Of a DNA stretch of 64,000 bases, positions 47,823 through 58,837 are shown piece by piece. Position numbers and translations under genes: made by a program. Numbering within the stretch: the stretch's first letter is position 1; every line of letters starts with the position of its first letter. The stretch lies in contig NC_081815.1 in the NCBI RefSeq assembly GCF_030704535.1, positions 19,118,001-19,182,000 on the forward strand, given 5' to 3'. This stretch comes from Vitis vinifera. Taxonomy: Eukaryota; Streptophyta; Magnoliopsida; Vitales; Vitaceae. A model generated the notes under the pieces. It made no database searches. It worked only from the letters and a program-made list of their open reading frames with translations, and was not told where the DNA came from.

Positions 47823-48416
47823 AAATGATGACTCTATTAGGGATCAACTAGAGGGTTAAGCTTAAACTTAAGATGAGGCAAATGTGGCGTTTGATGGGTC
47901 GATCAGTGGGTACCTATCTCTTGATTGCACATTGAGAGCTCTTGGTATCATTGGACGCATGCTTGGTTATTGTATTCATTTGGGACATTGACATGCTAAT
48001 TGTGTTGATTGAGGATTCTGATATAGCGATGTTTCTATGCTTCATTGCTATATTCGTTTGAGACATTGACACGTTGATTGTATTGATTGATTATTTTGCT
48101 TGTCTTAGCATAGTGACTTTGATTTTGTCATGATTGTTCTGTTCACTTCACATGCATAGACTTACTGTTGTATATCATTTGACTTGATGTGTTGATTCTC
48201 TGGCTTGGATATTATCTTGATCATCTTTGAGCATGTTGTATTTGTCATTATTCATTTTGATTGTCATAGCTTGTATATGGACATGAGTGGTATATTCATA
48301 CTTTGCTTGATTGTATGTTGCATGACTGCTCTCCTCTGTGTGATTGCATGCCGCTTGTCCGTGTTGGCCGCACATCAATCCTCTTACCTCCAACCCTCTA
48401 GTTTCGGTCATTTCCT
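47823..48416 (+). other. Residual internal region of the giant-LTR element
   Basis: About 590 bp of TTGATTG-rich, noncoding sequence between the left LTR and the partial right LTR, as in an untranslated leader. Short open frames on both strands (48175-48438) have no recognisable domain. Confidence 0.55.
47825..47845 (+). promoter_or_regulatory. Probable primer binding site of the giant-LTR element
   Basis: ATGATGACTCTATTAGGGATC two bases after the LTR end resembles the TGGCGACTCYGCTGGGGA-type primer site known for Tat/Ogre elements, with several G/C to A/T changes. This supports orientation and group but is degraded. Confidence 0.5.
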
Positions 48417-48910
48417 GATAATTTTATACTTGAGTTAACATTGTTTCCATAATAGCGCATAATGGCTTGCTGCTAAGGTATGTACCCACTCACACTTTGA
48501 TTGTTCTCCATGCACATCTTGGCTCCCTGTGTATGATCACTTCTTGGTATCCGCGTTTGATCAATCAATTGTCATATGTGCTTCATTTCATCGGTAGAGA
48601 CCCATTTTTAGGGACTTAGAAAGGTGCTACGGTCTTTACTGTACCTTCTTAATAAGTAACATGACCTCCGAACCTGATTTGGTTTTTCACAGACCACCTT
48701 TTCTAAATAAGGAGTCACACTTAAAGTTTTTTTTCTTCTTATTTTGTTTATCCTTTAAAAATAAAACAAAAATAAATGACGACTTCAAGTCATTTTCTAA
48801 AAAAAAAAACATATAATAATAATAATAATAATAAAATAATAAATCATTTTCAAGTAGAAAGTGAGTTCACCATCGAGTGAAAGTGCATGAGCCGAAATGC
48901 GGGGTTCACA
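48417..48910 (+). repeat. Partial right LTR of the giant-LTR element
   Basis: Repeats 47331-47822 at high similarity: TGATAATTTTATACTTGA, then AATAGCGCATAATGGCTTGC, through to the AGAGACCC block and the end. It lacks the first ~5 kb of the LTR. Confidence 0.85.
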
Positions 48911-48915
48911 ATACG
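48911..48915. repeat. Giant-LTR element target duplication, right copy (ATACG)
   Basis: Matches 42165-42169. Confidence 0.85.
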
Positions 48916-48989
48916 TTTTTTATTTATTTATTTTCTTTCGTTTTTTTATCCTTCCACTTTTTCCTTCTATTTTCTTTTTTTTTACATTT

Positions 48990-49290
48990 TCTCTTGAAAT
49001 TTTCAAGAACTAAATATGACTTAAGGAAAATGATTTTCTTATTATTGTTTTATTATAAAAATATGAAATAAATAAATAAATATAATTAAAATAATTAGAA
49101 ACTTATGCGATCTCACTTATATAGAAAAATTAAAATAAGTGAAATGAATATGAAGTACCATATGAAAATAATTTATTCACTTTAAATATATTTTTATTTT
49201 TCTTTACTTTTTATTTTTTTCTACTTTTCCTTTCTTTTTTTTTTTTTCCTATTTTTCCTCAAGTCTTGAAGGAACCAAACATAATCTAAT
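48990..49290. mobile_element. MITE-like element of the TTTGGTT family
   Basis: The left end TTTCAAGAACTAAATATGAC and the right end CTTGAAGGAACCAAACATAATC are related to the ends at 50834-51175. The left limit is uncertain because it adjoins the giant-LTR element. Confidence 0.35.
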
Positions 49291-49479
49291 ACATTCCATT
49301 TTCTACTACTATTTATTTTTTTAATCTTTTACCCTCATATTTTCCCGGTAAGTAAACATATATTATTGATTGGAATGGAGGGGACTCAAATTTTGATCCT
49401 AGACAAAAGGTCCTAGTCAACAAAGAGGATAGTCATTAGCCACTCAACATTTATGGCCAATTTATATCAAACATTATTG

Positions 49480-49885
49480 ACATGTTTGATAACTATTTTC
49501 AAAAATAGTTCTACAAAAATTATTTTTGATAATAGTTTTCTGTTATATGATATTTTGTAAAGAAAAAATATGTTTGAAACTTCAAATGTTTTTAATCTAT
49601 TTTTAATATTTTTAAATATGTTTCAAAAATAATTTTTATGCTTAATGTTTTTTTAATCATTTTACATCTTTTGCATAATTATTTTTTTAAAACAACCTTT
49701 GGAAAATAAATAAAAAAACAAAAAAAAAATTAAAAATGTTATCTAAAAATACCTTATTTTTTTGTTTTTAAGAACAAAAAACGCAAAACAATTTTGGGTT
49801 GTTAAACATGCTTTCCTATTTTTTTTTTTTTTTTTGAAGAATAGAAAATTGCTTTTAAAAATAGTTGTCAAATAACCCTATATCT
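49480..49885. mobile_element. MITE-like element with GTTTGATAACTATTTT ends
   Basis: The left end GTTTGATAACTATTTTCAAAAA is mirrored by the right end TTTTTAAAAATAGTTGTCAAATAA-like sequence (49850-49875). AT-rich and noncoding. Confidence 0.45.
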
Positions 49886-50833
49886 TTTCATGTTACAAAA
49901 ACCAATCGTGTTTGATAATTATTAACAAACATAATTTTCTATTTTTTGGAATAGAAAATATTTTTAAAATTTTAAAATTATGTTTAACGGATTTTGAATT
50001 GAAGATAGATTGAGAATTGAAAATATGATTATTTTTCAAAATAAATTTGAGGTGTTTTTTATAGAGTGTTTTGAAAAATACTTGAATATACAAAGAATAG
50101 ATTGTAAACATAGTATTATCTAAATTTGTATATTGCTTTCATGTAAGATTAATTGAGAAAATGGTTGGCAAGAGTTGAATTCTTAAAAATGATTTTGTTT
50201 CTAAAATTCTAAAAATAAAAAATAAAATTACTTTTGACCAAGTGTTATCAAAAACTATTATTGAGATTTTTTTTAATACATAATAAATTAGAGCCATATT
50301 ATTATTATTTTTTTTTCCTTTTAGATTGCGTTAAACTTTAATGTTTTTAAGGAAAGATTTTTAGTTCTGTGTTATGTCTCTTATGTATCTAAGTGGGTCT
50401 TTAGTAAACCAACTTTTAAAGTGATTTAATAACTTAATTTAAGTTATTAATTAAATTAAGTATGTTTAGTAAAATAAATTAATGATATGATTTAGAGTAA
50501 AAAACAATTTTAAGTAATAAGTAAAAACAATTAACTTATTTTTAAGTTTATATCTTTATTTTACCTTTTTACCCTTATTTATCCTAATTACCTTAAGGAT
50601 CTCATTTGCTACTCCATGACCTCCATTCTTACTCAACTTCCTTTGCCCTAATTATAATTTATGAGAATAAATATATAAATTTGATGACTTAAAATATATT
50701 TTAAATTAATTTTATCAAATAACTTAAAAATAAAAATTAAATAATAAGTTTTAAGTTAATAACTTAATTATAATTTAATTTAAAGTCAACTTAAGTCATT
50801 AAGTAATAAGTATTAAGCTTTATCAAACATTCC

Positions 50834-51175
50834 CTAAGGTTATATTTGATTCTTGAAAAGTTTGAGGGAAAATGTAAGGGAAAGAAAATAGAGAAGAAAA
50901 GTAAAAGGAAAGAGAAAGAGAAAGTGAAGGAAAATAAAAAATAGATTTAAAATAAATAAATAATTTTTATATACTATTTCAAACTTTTTTTTATTATTTA
51001 TTTAACTCTTCTATATAAAGATTAAATAATTTAAAAATATACAAATATCTTAATAATTTTAATTATATTTAACTTTCTTTTGTATTTTTATAAGAAAATT
51101 AAATATGAGAAAATTATTTTCTTCAACATTTTTTTTCTTTCCCTAATATTTTCTAAGAACCAAACATAGCCTAAG
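50834..51175. mobile_element. MITE of the TATGTTTGGTTCTT family, 342 bp
   Basis: The left end CTAAGGTTATATTTGATTCT and the right end, inverted, CTTAGGCTATGTTTGGTTCT match at most positions. The body is AT-rich, noncoding and similar to those at 63146-63463 and in the B units. Confidence 0.65.
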
Positions 51176-51530
51176 TCCTTGCCTAAAGTATGGAATGTCT
51201 TTGGCTCAAAATCATATAATATATTTACTTATAATAATTTTAAAATATATAATCAATTTTAGGGTTATAAATTTATTTAAAAGAGTAAATAAAATATATT
51301 GATGGTGATTACTTCTTGGTGATCACCATAAAATGCAATTATAGAGTTCAAATATATATAAAAAATATGAATAAATTTTATAAAATTCAATAACATATAT
51401 AAAAGATATTGAAGGTCTATAATCTTATGAAGATCAATTATAAACTTATAAAATGTGTTGAAAATTTGAAATTTGTTACACATGTGGGCTGAATGTTGAA
51501 TCAATGCAAGTCTAAAGCTTGAGAACTTAG

Positions 51531-51602
51531 GCCCAATTCCATGGTGACTGCACCATGGAATTGGGCTCCAAGGGCTGGACAAGCCCAATTCCATGGTGCA
51601 GT
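51531..51602. repeat. Perfect 16-bp hairpin plus a third inverted copy
   Basis: GCCCAATTCCATGGTG (51531-51546), loop ACTG, then its exact reverse complement (51551-51566). A third copy at 51583-51602 is the exact 20-base reverse complement of 51547-51566, loop included. Each arm contains the palindrome CCATGG. Confidence 0.9.
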
Positions 51603-51727
51603 GACCTTTTCTTTCTTTCTTTTTTAATTTTGAAAACATAGCGTGTTGAGCCTCGAGAAGCCCAGGTCCAATTAGTAGCTGAAATGAAAATAAGACACAC
51701 GTCTAAAAAAATGTTTTTTTTTCTTGT

Positions 51728-51732
<5 letters not shown>

Positions 51733-51773
<41 letters not shown>
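51733..51773. repeat. TA microsatellite
   Basis: About 40 bases of uninterrupted TA. Confidence 0.9.
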
Positions 51774-51774
<1 letters not shown>

Positions 51775-51775
<1 letters not shown>

Positions 51776-53240
51776 AAACATGAAAAAAAATGACATTTTT
51801 AATATTTTCCAAAATGATCCATTCTATTTTCTAACTTTAGAAAAAGAAAGAAAGAAAGAAACATGTCTAATTTGAAATGGTATGAAACTAACAAAAGAAA
51901 ATTTGAAATAGTATAAATCGTTGTCAAAATTTTTAAAAACTTTATTTATTTATTATTATTTTTTAGTAAATTTGCTCTCACACGCCATATAAATTTTTAA
52001 GTAACCCTTTCGTGTAAGGTCAAGGGTCAGTTGCTTTTACAAACAAGTTTGAAACAAGAAATTTAAGAAGTTGATATTTTTTCTAAACGGATTAGATATC
52101 CATCACTTTTCATATGAAAAATTTTCAAATGATGAGAAAAAAGTTGACAAAAATTTTAGAAGTGAAAAACTAGGAAAAGTAAATTAAAATTGGGGACCAT
52201 GTAATTGAATATTCAACAAAATTTTTTTAAAAAAAAACAAACAAAGAATGAGATCCAACATTTGACTATATGAAATAGGAAAGGAGGCATGAGGCATGCG
52301 TCTCTCACTACATCAAGGTGTGAACATGACCCAAGCTAGAGTATCTGCATACCTCATTATATCTATTCACCCAAGGCACCACCACACCTCGTGTGGAAAG
52401 AATCAAAGCCACGCACCCAACACACTACACTTTGTTTTTTCTTTCAAACAAATCTTTGTGCCAATGCCCATCTGGCTAGGTTTCCTCCTTTGGTGATTGT
52501 GTGCTATAATGGATATGGTATAGTGACACCCATGAACATAAACTTTTCATGAAATTTACACAAAATTATAAGGATGTTAATTTAGATTGTTAAATAAATA
52601 TTCAAAAAAAAAAAAAGATACAAAAATAAATGTTAGACTAAGTTTGTTGTCATAGATAGTAAGTTATTGAAATGTTACTTTTGGATACCATGATATGATC
52701 CAAAATTATATTGAGCAAATTGGTGATAAATTAAGATGGGATAAGTGATAAGAAACACTTGATATGATTCAAAAACCCGAAAAATTATACATAGTTCTTT
52801 TGGTTTAAAGATGGATTTGATTTTTGGGACCTTATGCTCAACACGAAATTATATTGGCTTCTATATGAGATTTAAATTTAGGATATTTAAATTTTAAGTG
52901 ACGATAAAAATGAAATAGAATAATTCAGAATCTAAATGAACAAATTCAGGCTGGAAAAGGGTCTAAAAACTTAAGCTCATGTGAACCAACAAAGAATATG
53001 AAGCTATCAAATTAAAATTATCAACCTATGCCAACATCAAATTTGTTTTTTCATCAAACCCTCTTTGACACATGTTGCTATTTGAATCCCATTGCATGGA
53101 GCTCCATGCCTTGGTTGACCTCTAAATCAGCTTCTTTCTTTTCTTTTTCTTCTTTTTTTTCTTCCCTTTTTCAGGTGATGAACATCAATATTAAAATAAT
53201 TGCATATTAAAAAAAGAAAAATTCTAATCACTTGAACTTA
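51775..53240. other. Upstream region of the nicotianamine synthase gene
   Basis: AT-rich DNA without a recognisable gene. Frames at 52296-52496 and 53028-53210 lack domain content. Distal promoter sequence of the gene at 53324 probably lies here. Confidence 0.4.
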
Positions 53241-53242
53241 CA

Positions 53243-53251
53243 TCTATAAAT
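53243..53251 (+). promoter_or_regulatory. TATA box of the nicotianamine synthase gene
   Basis: CTATAAATA about 75-80 bp upstream of the ATG is a consensus plant TATA box. Transcription would start near 53275, giving a leader of about 50 bases. Confidence 0.7.
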
Positions 53252-53323
53252 AGTGGAAAAGCCTTCTCATGGCCAACACACAACCTCCTCACGCAACTTA
53301 TATACCTAGTCTCTGTTCAAACC

Positions 53324-54178
53324 ATGGCTTCTCTGCAGCAATCTTCCCTCAAAACCAATGTCTCCACTGAGCTTCTCATAGCTCGCATTGTACAAATCCA
53401 TGCCAACATCTGCAAGCTTGAGTCCCTGAGGCCTTCAAAGCAAGTCAACAGCCTCTTCACCCACCTTGTGAAGCTCTGCACCCCTCCATCATCCATAGAC
53501 ATCACAGCCTTACCAGAAGAAATTCAGCTGATTCGCCAAAGCCTCATAACTCTCTGTGGCAGAGCTGAAGGCCTACTTGAGCTTGAGTTCTCAACTTTCC
53601 TCACAAATGTCCCCCAAGCCCTCAACAATCTCAACCTGTTTCCATACTATGGGAATTATGTTAAGCTGGCCAACTTGGAGTACAGAATTCTTAGTGACAA
53701 TGGGGTTGTGCAGCCCAAGAAGGTGGCCTTCATTGGCTCTGGTCCACTGCCTCTTACCACCCTTATAATGGCCACACATCACATGAAATCCACCTGTTTC
53801 GACAACTTTGATATGGATGAATCAGCTAACGCTGTGGCTCGCCAATTGGTAGCCTCTGATGCTGAGCTGCAGAGGCGCGTGAAGTTTGAGACTCGCGATA
53901 TAATGGAAGTTAGGGACAAGCTTGGGGAGTATGACTGCATCTTTTTGGCAGCACTGGTGGGGATGAGTAAGGAGGAGAAGGTTAAGATTCTTGGGCATGT
54001 GAGGAAGTATATGAAGGAAGGGGGAACTCTACTTGTGAGAAGCGCGAAAGGGGCTAGAGCTTTCCTGTACCCTGTGGTTGAGGAGGAGGACTTGCTTGGA
54101 TTTGAGGTTCTCACCATTTTCCATCCTACTAATGAAGTCATCAATTCAGTTGTTCTCGCTCGCAAGCCTATCGATTAA
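53324..54178 (+). CDS. NAS: Nicotianamine synthase, intronless, 284 residues
   Basis: The enzyme joins three S-adenosylmethionine molecules into nicotianamine, a chelator used for iron, zinc and copper transport. The intact frame from ATG 53324 to TAA shows the family blocks LFPYYGNYVKLANLEY (residues 105-120), the Rossmann-type FIGSGPLPLTT (136-146), FDNFDMDESANA (159-170), CIFLAALVGM (205-214), RAFLYPVV (245-252) and IFHPTNEVINSVVLARK (265-281). Plant genes of this family usually lack introns, as here. The protein stops three residues after LARK, whereas many homologues run about 30-40 residues further, to about 320. The N-terminus has an extra Ser/Thr-rich stretch before LLIARIVQIHANI. A consensus TATA box supports an active gene. 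Confidence 0.95.
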   Translation: MASLQQSSLKTNVSTELLIARIVQIHANICKLESLRPSKQVNSLFTHLVKLCTPPSSIDITALPEEIQLIRQSLITLCGRAEGLLELEFSTFLTNVPQALNNLNLFPYYGNYVKLANLEYRILSDNGVVQPKKVAFIGSGPLPLTTLIMATHHMKSTCFDNFDMDESANAVARQLVASDAELQRRVKFETRDIMEVRDKLGEYDCIFLAALVGMSKEEKVKILGHVRKYMKEGGTLLVRSAKGARAFLYPVVEEEDLLGFEVLTIFHPTNEVINSVVLARKPID

Positions 54179-54688
54179 TTCAGATAAGCAAAAATCTGCT
54201 TCCTTCTCTGCTAGTTTTTTCGGTTAACTATGTGTCTACGCTTATGTTTTTTGTGTTGTGAACTCCTCCTTTCTCTCTAGTTTTCTGGTTTTCAAGTAAC
54301 ATGTACTCTTTAAGGTCTGTTTTGTACCAGTACCATCTATGAGTCCTGCTTTGAATTCAACATTTAGTAGTTTCTGGACCGGGTTTCATTGAATGGCATA
54401 CTATCATTTCGCAAGTTCTGATAAAATGAAAGCAAGCAAAATGAAAGAGACTGAACATGAAATGATCCTCACTGATCCATTGGCTATGACAATCTCTACA
54501 ATAAACAGAGTGTTCCACTGAATCTAATAAAAAATTCTATCTAATCTTTAATTCAAATCAGCAGCTAGCTCTGTATCACTATTAACAAGGGATTTATCCC
54601 CACTTGAATAATAATCAGCAAATCAGCCTTGTATGGTGTGATTAGTTGTAAGGCAGCTTCAAGGAAAAGGCAAGGGCTTGATCACAAA
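54179..54688. other. Convergent 3' ends of NAS and the response regulator gene
   Basis: 510 bp holding the 3' UTR of the plus-strand NAS gene and that of the minus-strand response regulator. No separate gene seen. Confidence 0.55.
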
Positions 54689-56923
54689 TTAGGCGGGGCC
54701 GTTGTAGTTAAACTGCAATATAAAAGTACTCAGATCAAGGAGAGATCCTTATGTATAACAGATCATTAAAGAACTATTGCAAAACACTGTTGTCTGCAAC
54801 TAGCTGAGGAATGTGGTTCTTAACAAGACTTTGTTATACCTGTTTCACCATTGCGCTAAGGTCATCATCCATGGACCTACAACTGTTGAGATGGATGCTA
54901 CTCTCTGTGTCTAAATTCTCCTGACAATGCTGCATAAATATCTGGCTATTTACGTTTAAGCTCTCCATGTTTGGACCTTGTATGTTGAGTGGACACCCTG
55001 CTGTTGTTTGCCCCCGATTGAAGTTAACCAGGCCTCCCTCATGTTGAACTGAAACAACAAACCAATGATTCAGTTGCAAGAAATCTGAACAGCTAGTTTC
55101 TCATCTGCAGATGACATTCATATTGGGAAAATTGAAGGATCTCATGAAGTTACCTAGAGAGAAATTTGGATTGACAGTCTCCATTCCAGTTGAAGCATCT
55201 GGTAGTGTTTGATAAGGTGAAGGAGAGAAATCAGCGAATGCGAAAGAGGGCTCGGGAAATGGCAAAGGGCAAGGCTCAGAGCTGGTGCTATAATTAGGAA
55301 ATTGCGGAGAAACATCCATGGAGCCATCAGGCAGCTGTTGTCCTGGAAAACAGGTCTTAACCTTTGGCCCACTGAACTGTGGCAGAGGACAAGGTGGTCT
55401 TCCCGGCCACGCTGGAGCTGAGAGGAGCCCTCCAAGCCCAGGCAAATGCATCCTTGAAGACACAGCCAATTGAGGAGATTGCAGGCACTGCTGGAACAAC
55501 ATATCTTGATTCTCCACAGGTTGCAGGAGGGGCTTTGCATACATAAGGGAAGAGCTAGGTGTATAAGGCTTCTCAGCTTTAGTATCACCATTTACTTCCC
55601 ATCTGCTATCCGGGTTTCTTGAACCATAGCCTTGGCTTTCAGAAAAGATGGCAGCATGTGATGGGCGCCGGCCCCTTCTACTCGGATCAAGGTTACTATT
55701 ATCCATTTGTTGGCTCACTTTAGCGCAATTCTTCCTCAGCATTTTTCTGTACTTCTACATGAGCCAAATCGCAGATTAGATTAGACTATATGTATGCGAA
55801 TAAAACCCGAATAATGGAGGACGAATACTGAAGTTGAATTCACCTGTAGATGGCTAGCAACATTCTCCCTACTAAGCCCTGGCTCGTTCATGATTTCAAG
55901 TATTTTCTTTGGAACCGCCTCTGCAGATACAAAAGGCATGTAAGATTGAGTTAGACCTAAACCACATTACGAGAAACGACTACTTTTTAAATCAAACACC
56001 TACTATCTGCTGTTTCCAGCTGGTGAATGGCGTTGAGAAATTTGATATGGAGCTCAGACGTCCAATTAAGCCGCTGTTTCTTCCGGACAGATCCATCTTC
56101 AAAAGAATGTTCCTTGGGATGATCTTCTTCTTCTTCTTCTTCTTCTCCTCCTCCTTTCTCCTTGCTTTTCTCCATCTCCATAGCTTTTTCCTCCTTGACG
56201 CCAGGCTTACCGGAATCAAACAAATTTTTCCTTACAACATGCTGCCATATGTTCTTGATCTCCAACACCCTCACAGGCTTCAGCAGATAGTCCCGGGCGC
56301 CATGCCTTATCCCCTTCAAGACCGTGCTTCTGTCGTCGTTCACAGACGTCACTGCAACTCAAAATAATCACCATATCTGAATCAATCCATGGTCGGAGAA
56401 TCATCATCAAGAAACAGATGATCATTAATGGCCGGTTTCTAAGGTTACTTACTGATTACTGGTATGTCCATTTCGAGTCCTATGATCTTCAGAAGCGTGA
56501 ATCCGTCCATGTCCGGCATCTTCACGTCGGTGATCACAATATCGAAATTTTCTCGGTTCTCCCTCAACATCTCCAGAGCTTCACAAGCCTTCGTTGTAGC
56601 AGTAACTGCATCAACCCAGTTCAATTTTTTTCACAAGAATTAAACATATCAAGACAATATCCAACCATGAATTTTTCCATAAGTTCTTACAGAATCTAAC
56701 CATGAATTTAAGGGGTTTCTTGAAACAACTCGTTCTTGAATATAAGATCAAGGGTTTTATATATCGATCAAGAAAGCATCAGAAACTGACCTTTGTACCG
56801 ACATTGCTCAAGCAAAGTTACGAGGATTTTCAGACAAACTATATTGTCATCAACCGCCAGGACCCTCAAGCCATCCGGAAACTGGGTTCCATCAGGACTC
56901 GGGGTTTCATAATCGTCCGACAT
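54689..56923 (-). CDS. Type-B two-component response regulator (cytokinin-signalling transcription factor), seven exons
   Basis: Exons 56923-56791, 56605-56453, 56351-56004, 55920-55844, 55754-55154, 55048-54840 and 54712-54689 join in frame to 514 residues with GT-AG introns. The receiver domain (about 18-135) has the acidic pair D25-D26, phosphoacceptor D71 ([11 protein letters not shown]) and K120 (YLLKPV), all present. An acidic linker (EEEEEEED) follows. The Myb-like GARP DNA-binding domain (about 185-243) reads [36 protein letters not shown] and [16 protein letters not shown]. The C-terminal half is Pro/Ser/Gln-rich, as in activation regions. Family role: phosphorelay from His kinases via His-transfer proteins activates cytokinin target genes in the nucleus. 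The GARP helix-1 region differs from the commoner VVWSxELH wording, suggesting a divergent member. Exon 4 (77 bp) joins only if exon 3 ends at 56004. Confidence 0.92.
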
Positions 56924-56984
56924 ATCAAGTCCAAAAACTTGCAGATTCCAAAAGCTTCTTGAAAGTTGACGAGATTTTCTTGTT

Positions 56985-58140
56985 TTTTTCTCGGGAGAAT
57001 CTAGGAGAATATGGGAAAGGAAATAAAAGTTATGTGAAAGTCATCTGGATTTAAAAAGGGAAGAGAATTAAGTAATGTGTGAAATATTCCTAGAATCATG
57101 AGAAAGAGACAATAAATGGAAACTAACAACAATGCCAAAACGGCAGTTACCTTTTAGCATTTTCCAGGTCTAAATTACTTTCTTTTTAATTTTTTTTTAA
57201 TAATAATAATAATAATTATTATTATTATTAAGTCCAGTGTACTGAAAGGTACGCCCCGACAATTTCTATTTTAAAATCACAATTATTAATTATAGTTTTA
57301 AGATGAAACAAAATTTTAAAATAACAAAATAAAAGTAAAAAAAATTAGATAGGTAAATATCTTGAGAAGTAACCTAGATGTAGGATTTTTATTTTATTTT
57401 ATTTATTTATTTTTATAAAAAAAGGATTATTAATTTGTATTTTACATGTTCCTAATATAGATTTTTCCATATTATTATTATTATTATTAACTGGAAAATA
57501 GGATTAATTTAAAAGAGATGCCATGAACTCATGTGCTACTAATAATTTCTTTATTACAGCAAGTAAATATATTTATGAACTGAATTTTATAATTAATATA
57601 TGAAAGGTTTAGAATTATTATTGCATGGTGCAAGACCATCTTAAATGCAATGATTGAATAAAGAAAATATTAGGGATAGTTTAAGTGTTATAATTTTGTT
57701 TTTGTTATTAGTTATAGTGGGTCATCTTAATTAAATTATTTTCTTATTTTTGTTATGAAATTAATGATATTTAGTTATAAAGTAAAATTAGATAAGTTGT
57801 GTAATAAAGTGAAATTGAGGATAAAATCTTTTATTGGTTTAGTAAATTGCATAAAATTTGTTATTATTAATTTTTTAAAATATGAAAGTTTAAAAAATAT
57901 TTTCAAATTTATGATAAAATAAAAAAATCAAATTAAAAGTTAAACTAAAATTGACTTTGATGTTTTAAATTTAGAAATAGCTTTTAAACTTCTTCTTCTT
58001 TAATATAAATTTTAAATATTTTAACAAATATATTTATGTCATAAAATAAAAGAATGAGAAAATCAAAGAAAAGAAGAGAGAATAAACATAAATACTAAAA
58101 AAAAGTGGAATAAAAGAAAACGGAATGAATTTTCATTAGA
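56985..58140. other. Intergenic region upstream of the response regulator
   Basis: AT-rich promoter side of the response regulator with an inverted AAT/ATT microsatellite (57200-57230). No gene recognised. Confidence 0.45.
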
Positions 58141-58149
58141 GATCTTCCC

Positions 58150-58760
58150 TCTTATAGGGAGTCACAAAGAAATATACATTATTACAAATGATCATAAGAG
58201 TATGCCTTATTAAAACTTTACTAGGAAAAACCATATGGAAAAAATTTTAGTGAAGGAAAAAGAGTATAATATTCTTTTGGACTACTGCAATTGTCTCGTT
58301 AAAAACCCTGTTAGTAAAACCCAATGGGACAAATCCTAGATGAAGGGAAAAAGAATATAGTGTAATGATTTTCTTATCAATTAGCTTCCCCTTTGACATG
58401 ATTATATTTTCTTTAATAGCTCAACATAAAGATTTTTGAGTCGACGTATTCCAATCAGCTTCTTGAGTATTGTAATTGATAATGCCTTTGTGAATAAATC
58501 TACTAAATAGTCACTTGATCTTACTCATTAAACAACAATTTTCATTATTCTTTTGGAGTTGATGAATATAAAAAAACTTGGGTGATATATGCTTAATTTT
58601 ATCACCTTTAATGCATCATTCTTTAATCTATGCAATGCATGTAACATTATCTTCATATAACTTGGTAATATTACCTTTGATGGAGTGTAGTGCACATGTT
58701 TCCATTGTTCGCTTAATTGATATTCATAATATTGTGGCTTCAACTTAAATTAATAATAAT
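58150..58760 (-). mobile_element. copia remnant: C-terminal RNase H region and 3' flank
   Basis: Minus-strand frames give YHPSFFIFINSK and then RSSDYLVDLFTKAL, the C-terminal copia signature (SSDNLADLFTKxL type), with stops between the blocks. Further along the minus strand AAAGGGGAAGC (near 58390-58400) is a likely polypurine tract followed by LTR-like sequence. A third copia lineage, different from copia-1 and copia-2 and much older. Confidence 0.65.
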
Positions 58761-58789
58761 AAGACTATTTTGCCCAAAACAACAAACTC

Positions 58790-58792
<3 letters not shown>

Positions 58793-58834
<42 letters not shown>
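58793..58834. repeat. GA microsatellite at the breakpoint of a truncated XTH gene
   Basis: About 21 GA units. XTH similarity stops exactly where this run starts. Confidence 0.95.

Positions 58835-58837
<3 letters not shown>

Larger units (their letters stand above)
42170..48910 (+). mobile_element. Gypsy/Tat-like giant-LTR element, internally deleted, 6,741 bp
   Basis: Starts TGTAGACCCC, ends GGGGTTCACA, flanked by ATACG on both sides. A left LTR (42170-47822) is followed by a primer-site-like sequence, about 590 bp of noncoding internal DNA and a partial right LTR (48417-48910) that repeats the last ~490 bp of the left LTR. No gag or pol is present. The perfect flanking duplication shows that the two outer ends belong to one insertion. 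The missing internal region and most of the right LTR were probably lost by illegitimate recombination. Same family as the solo LTR 29481-33808 but in the opposite orientation. Confidence 0.85.

Noticed and set aside
48175-48438. Overlapping frames on both strands in the giant-LTR element
   Set aside because: No domain; the region is the noncoding leader between the LTR remnants.
53028-53210. 60-codon frame upstream of NAS
   Set aside because: Phe/Ser-rich low complexity, upstream of the TATA box, no similarity recognised.
55154-55591. 145-codon minus-strand frame
   Set aside because: Alternative frame of response-regulator exon 5; the main frame continues the spliced protein.
55909-56367. 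152-codon plus-strand frame with a hydrophobic stretch
   Set aside because: Antisense to exons 3 and 4 of the response regulator; its Phe/Ser run is the complement of the Glu-rich linker.
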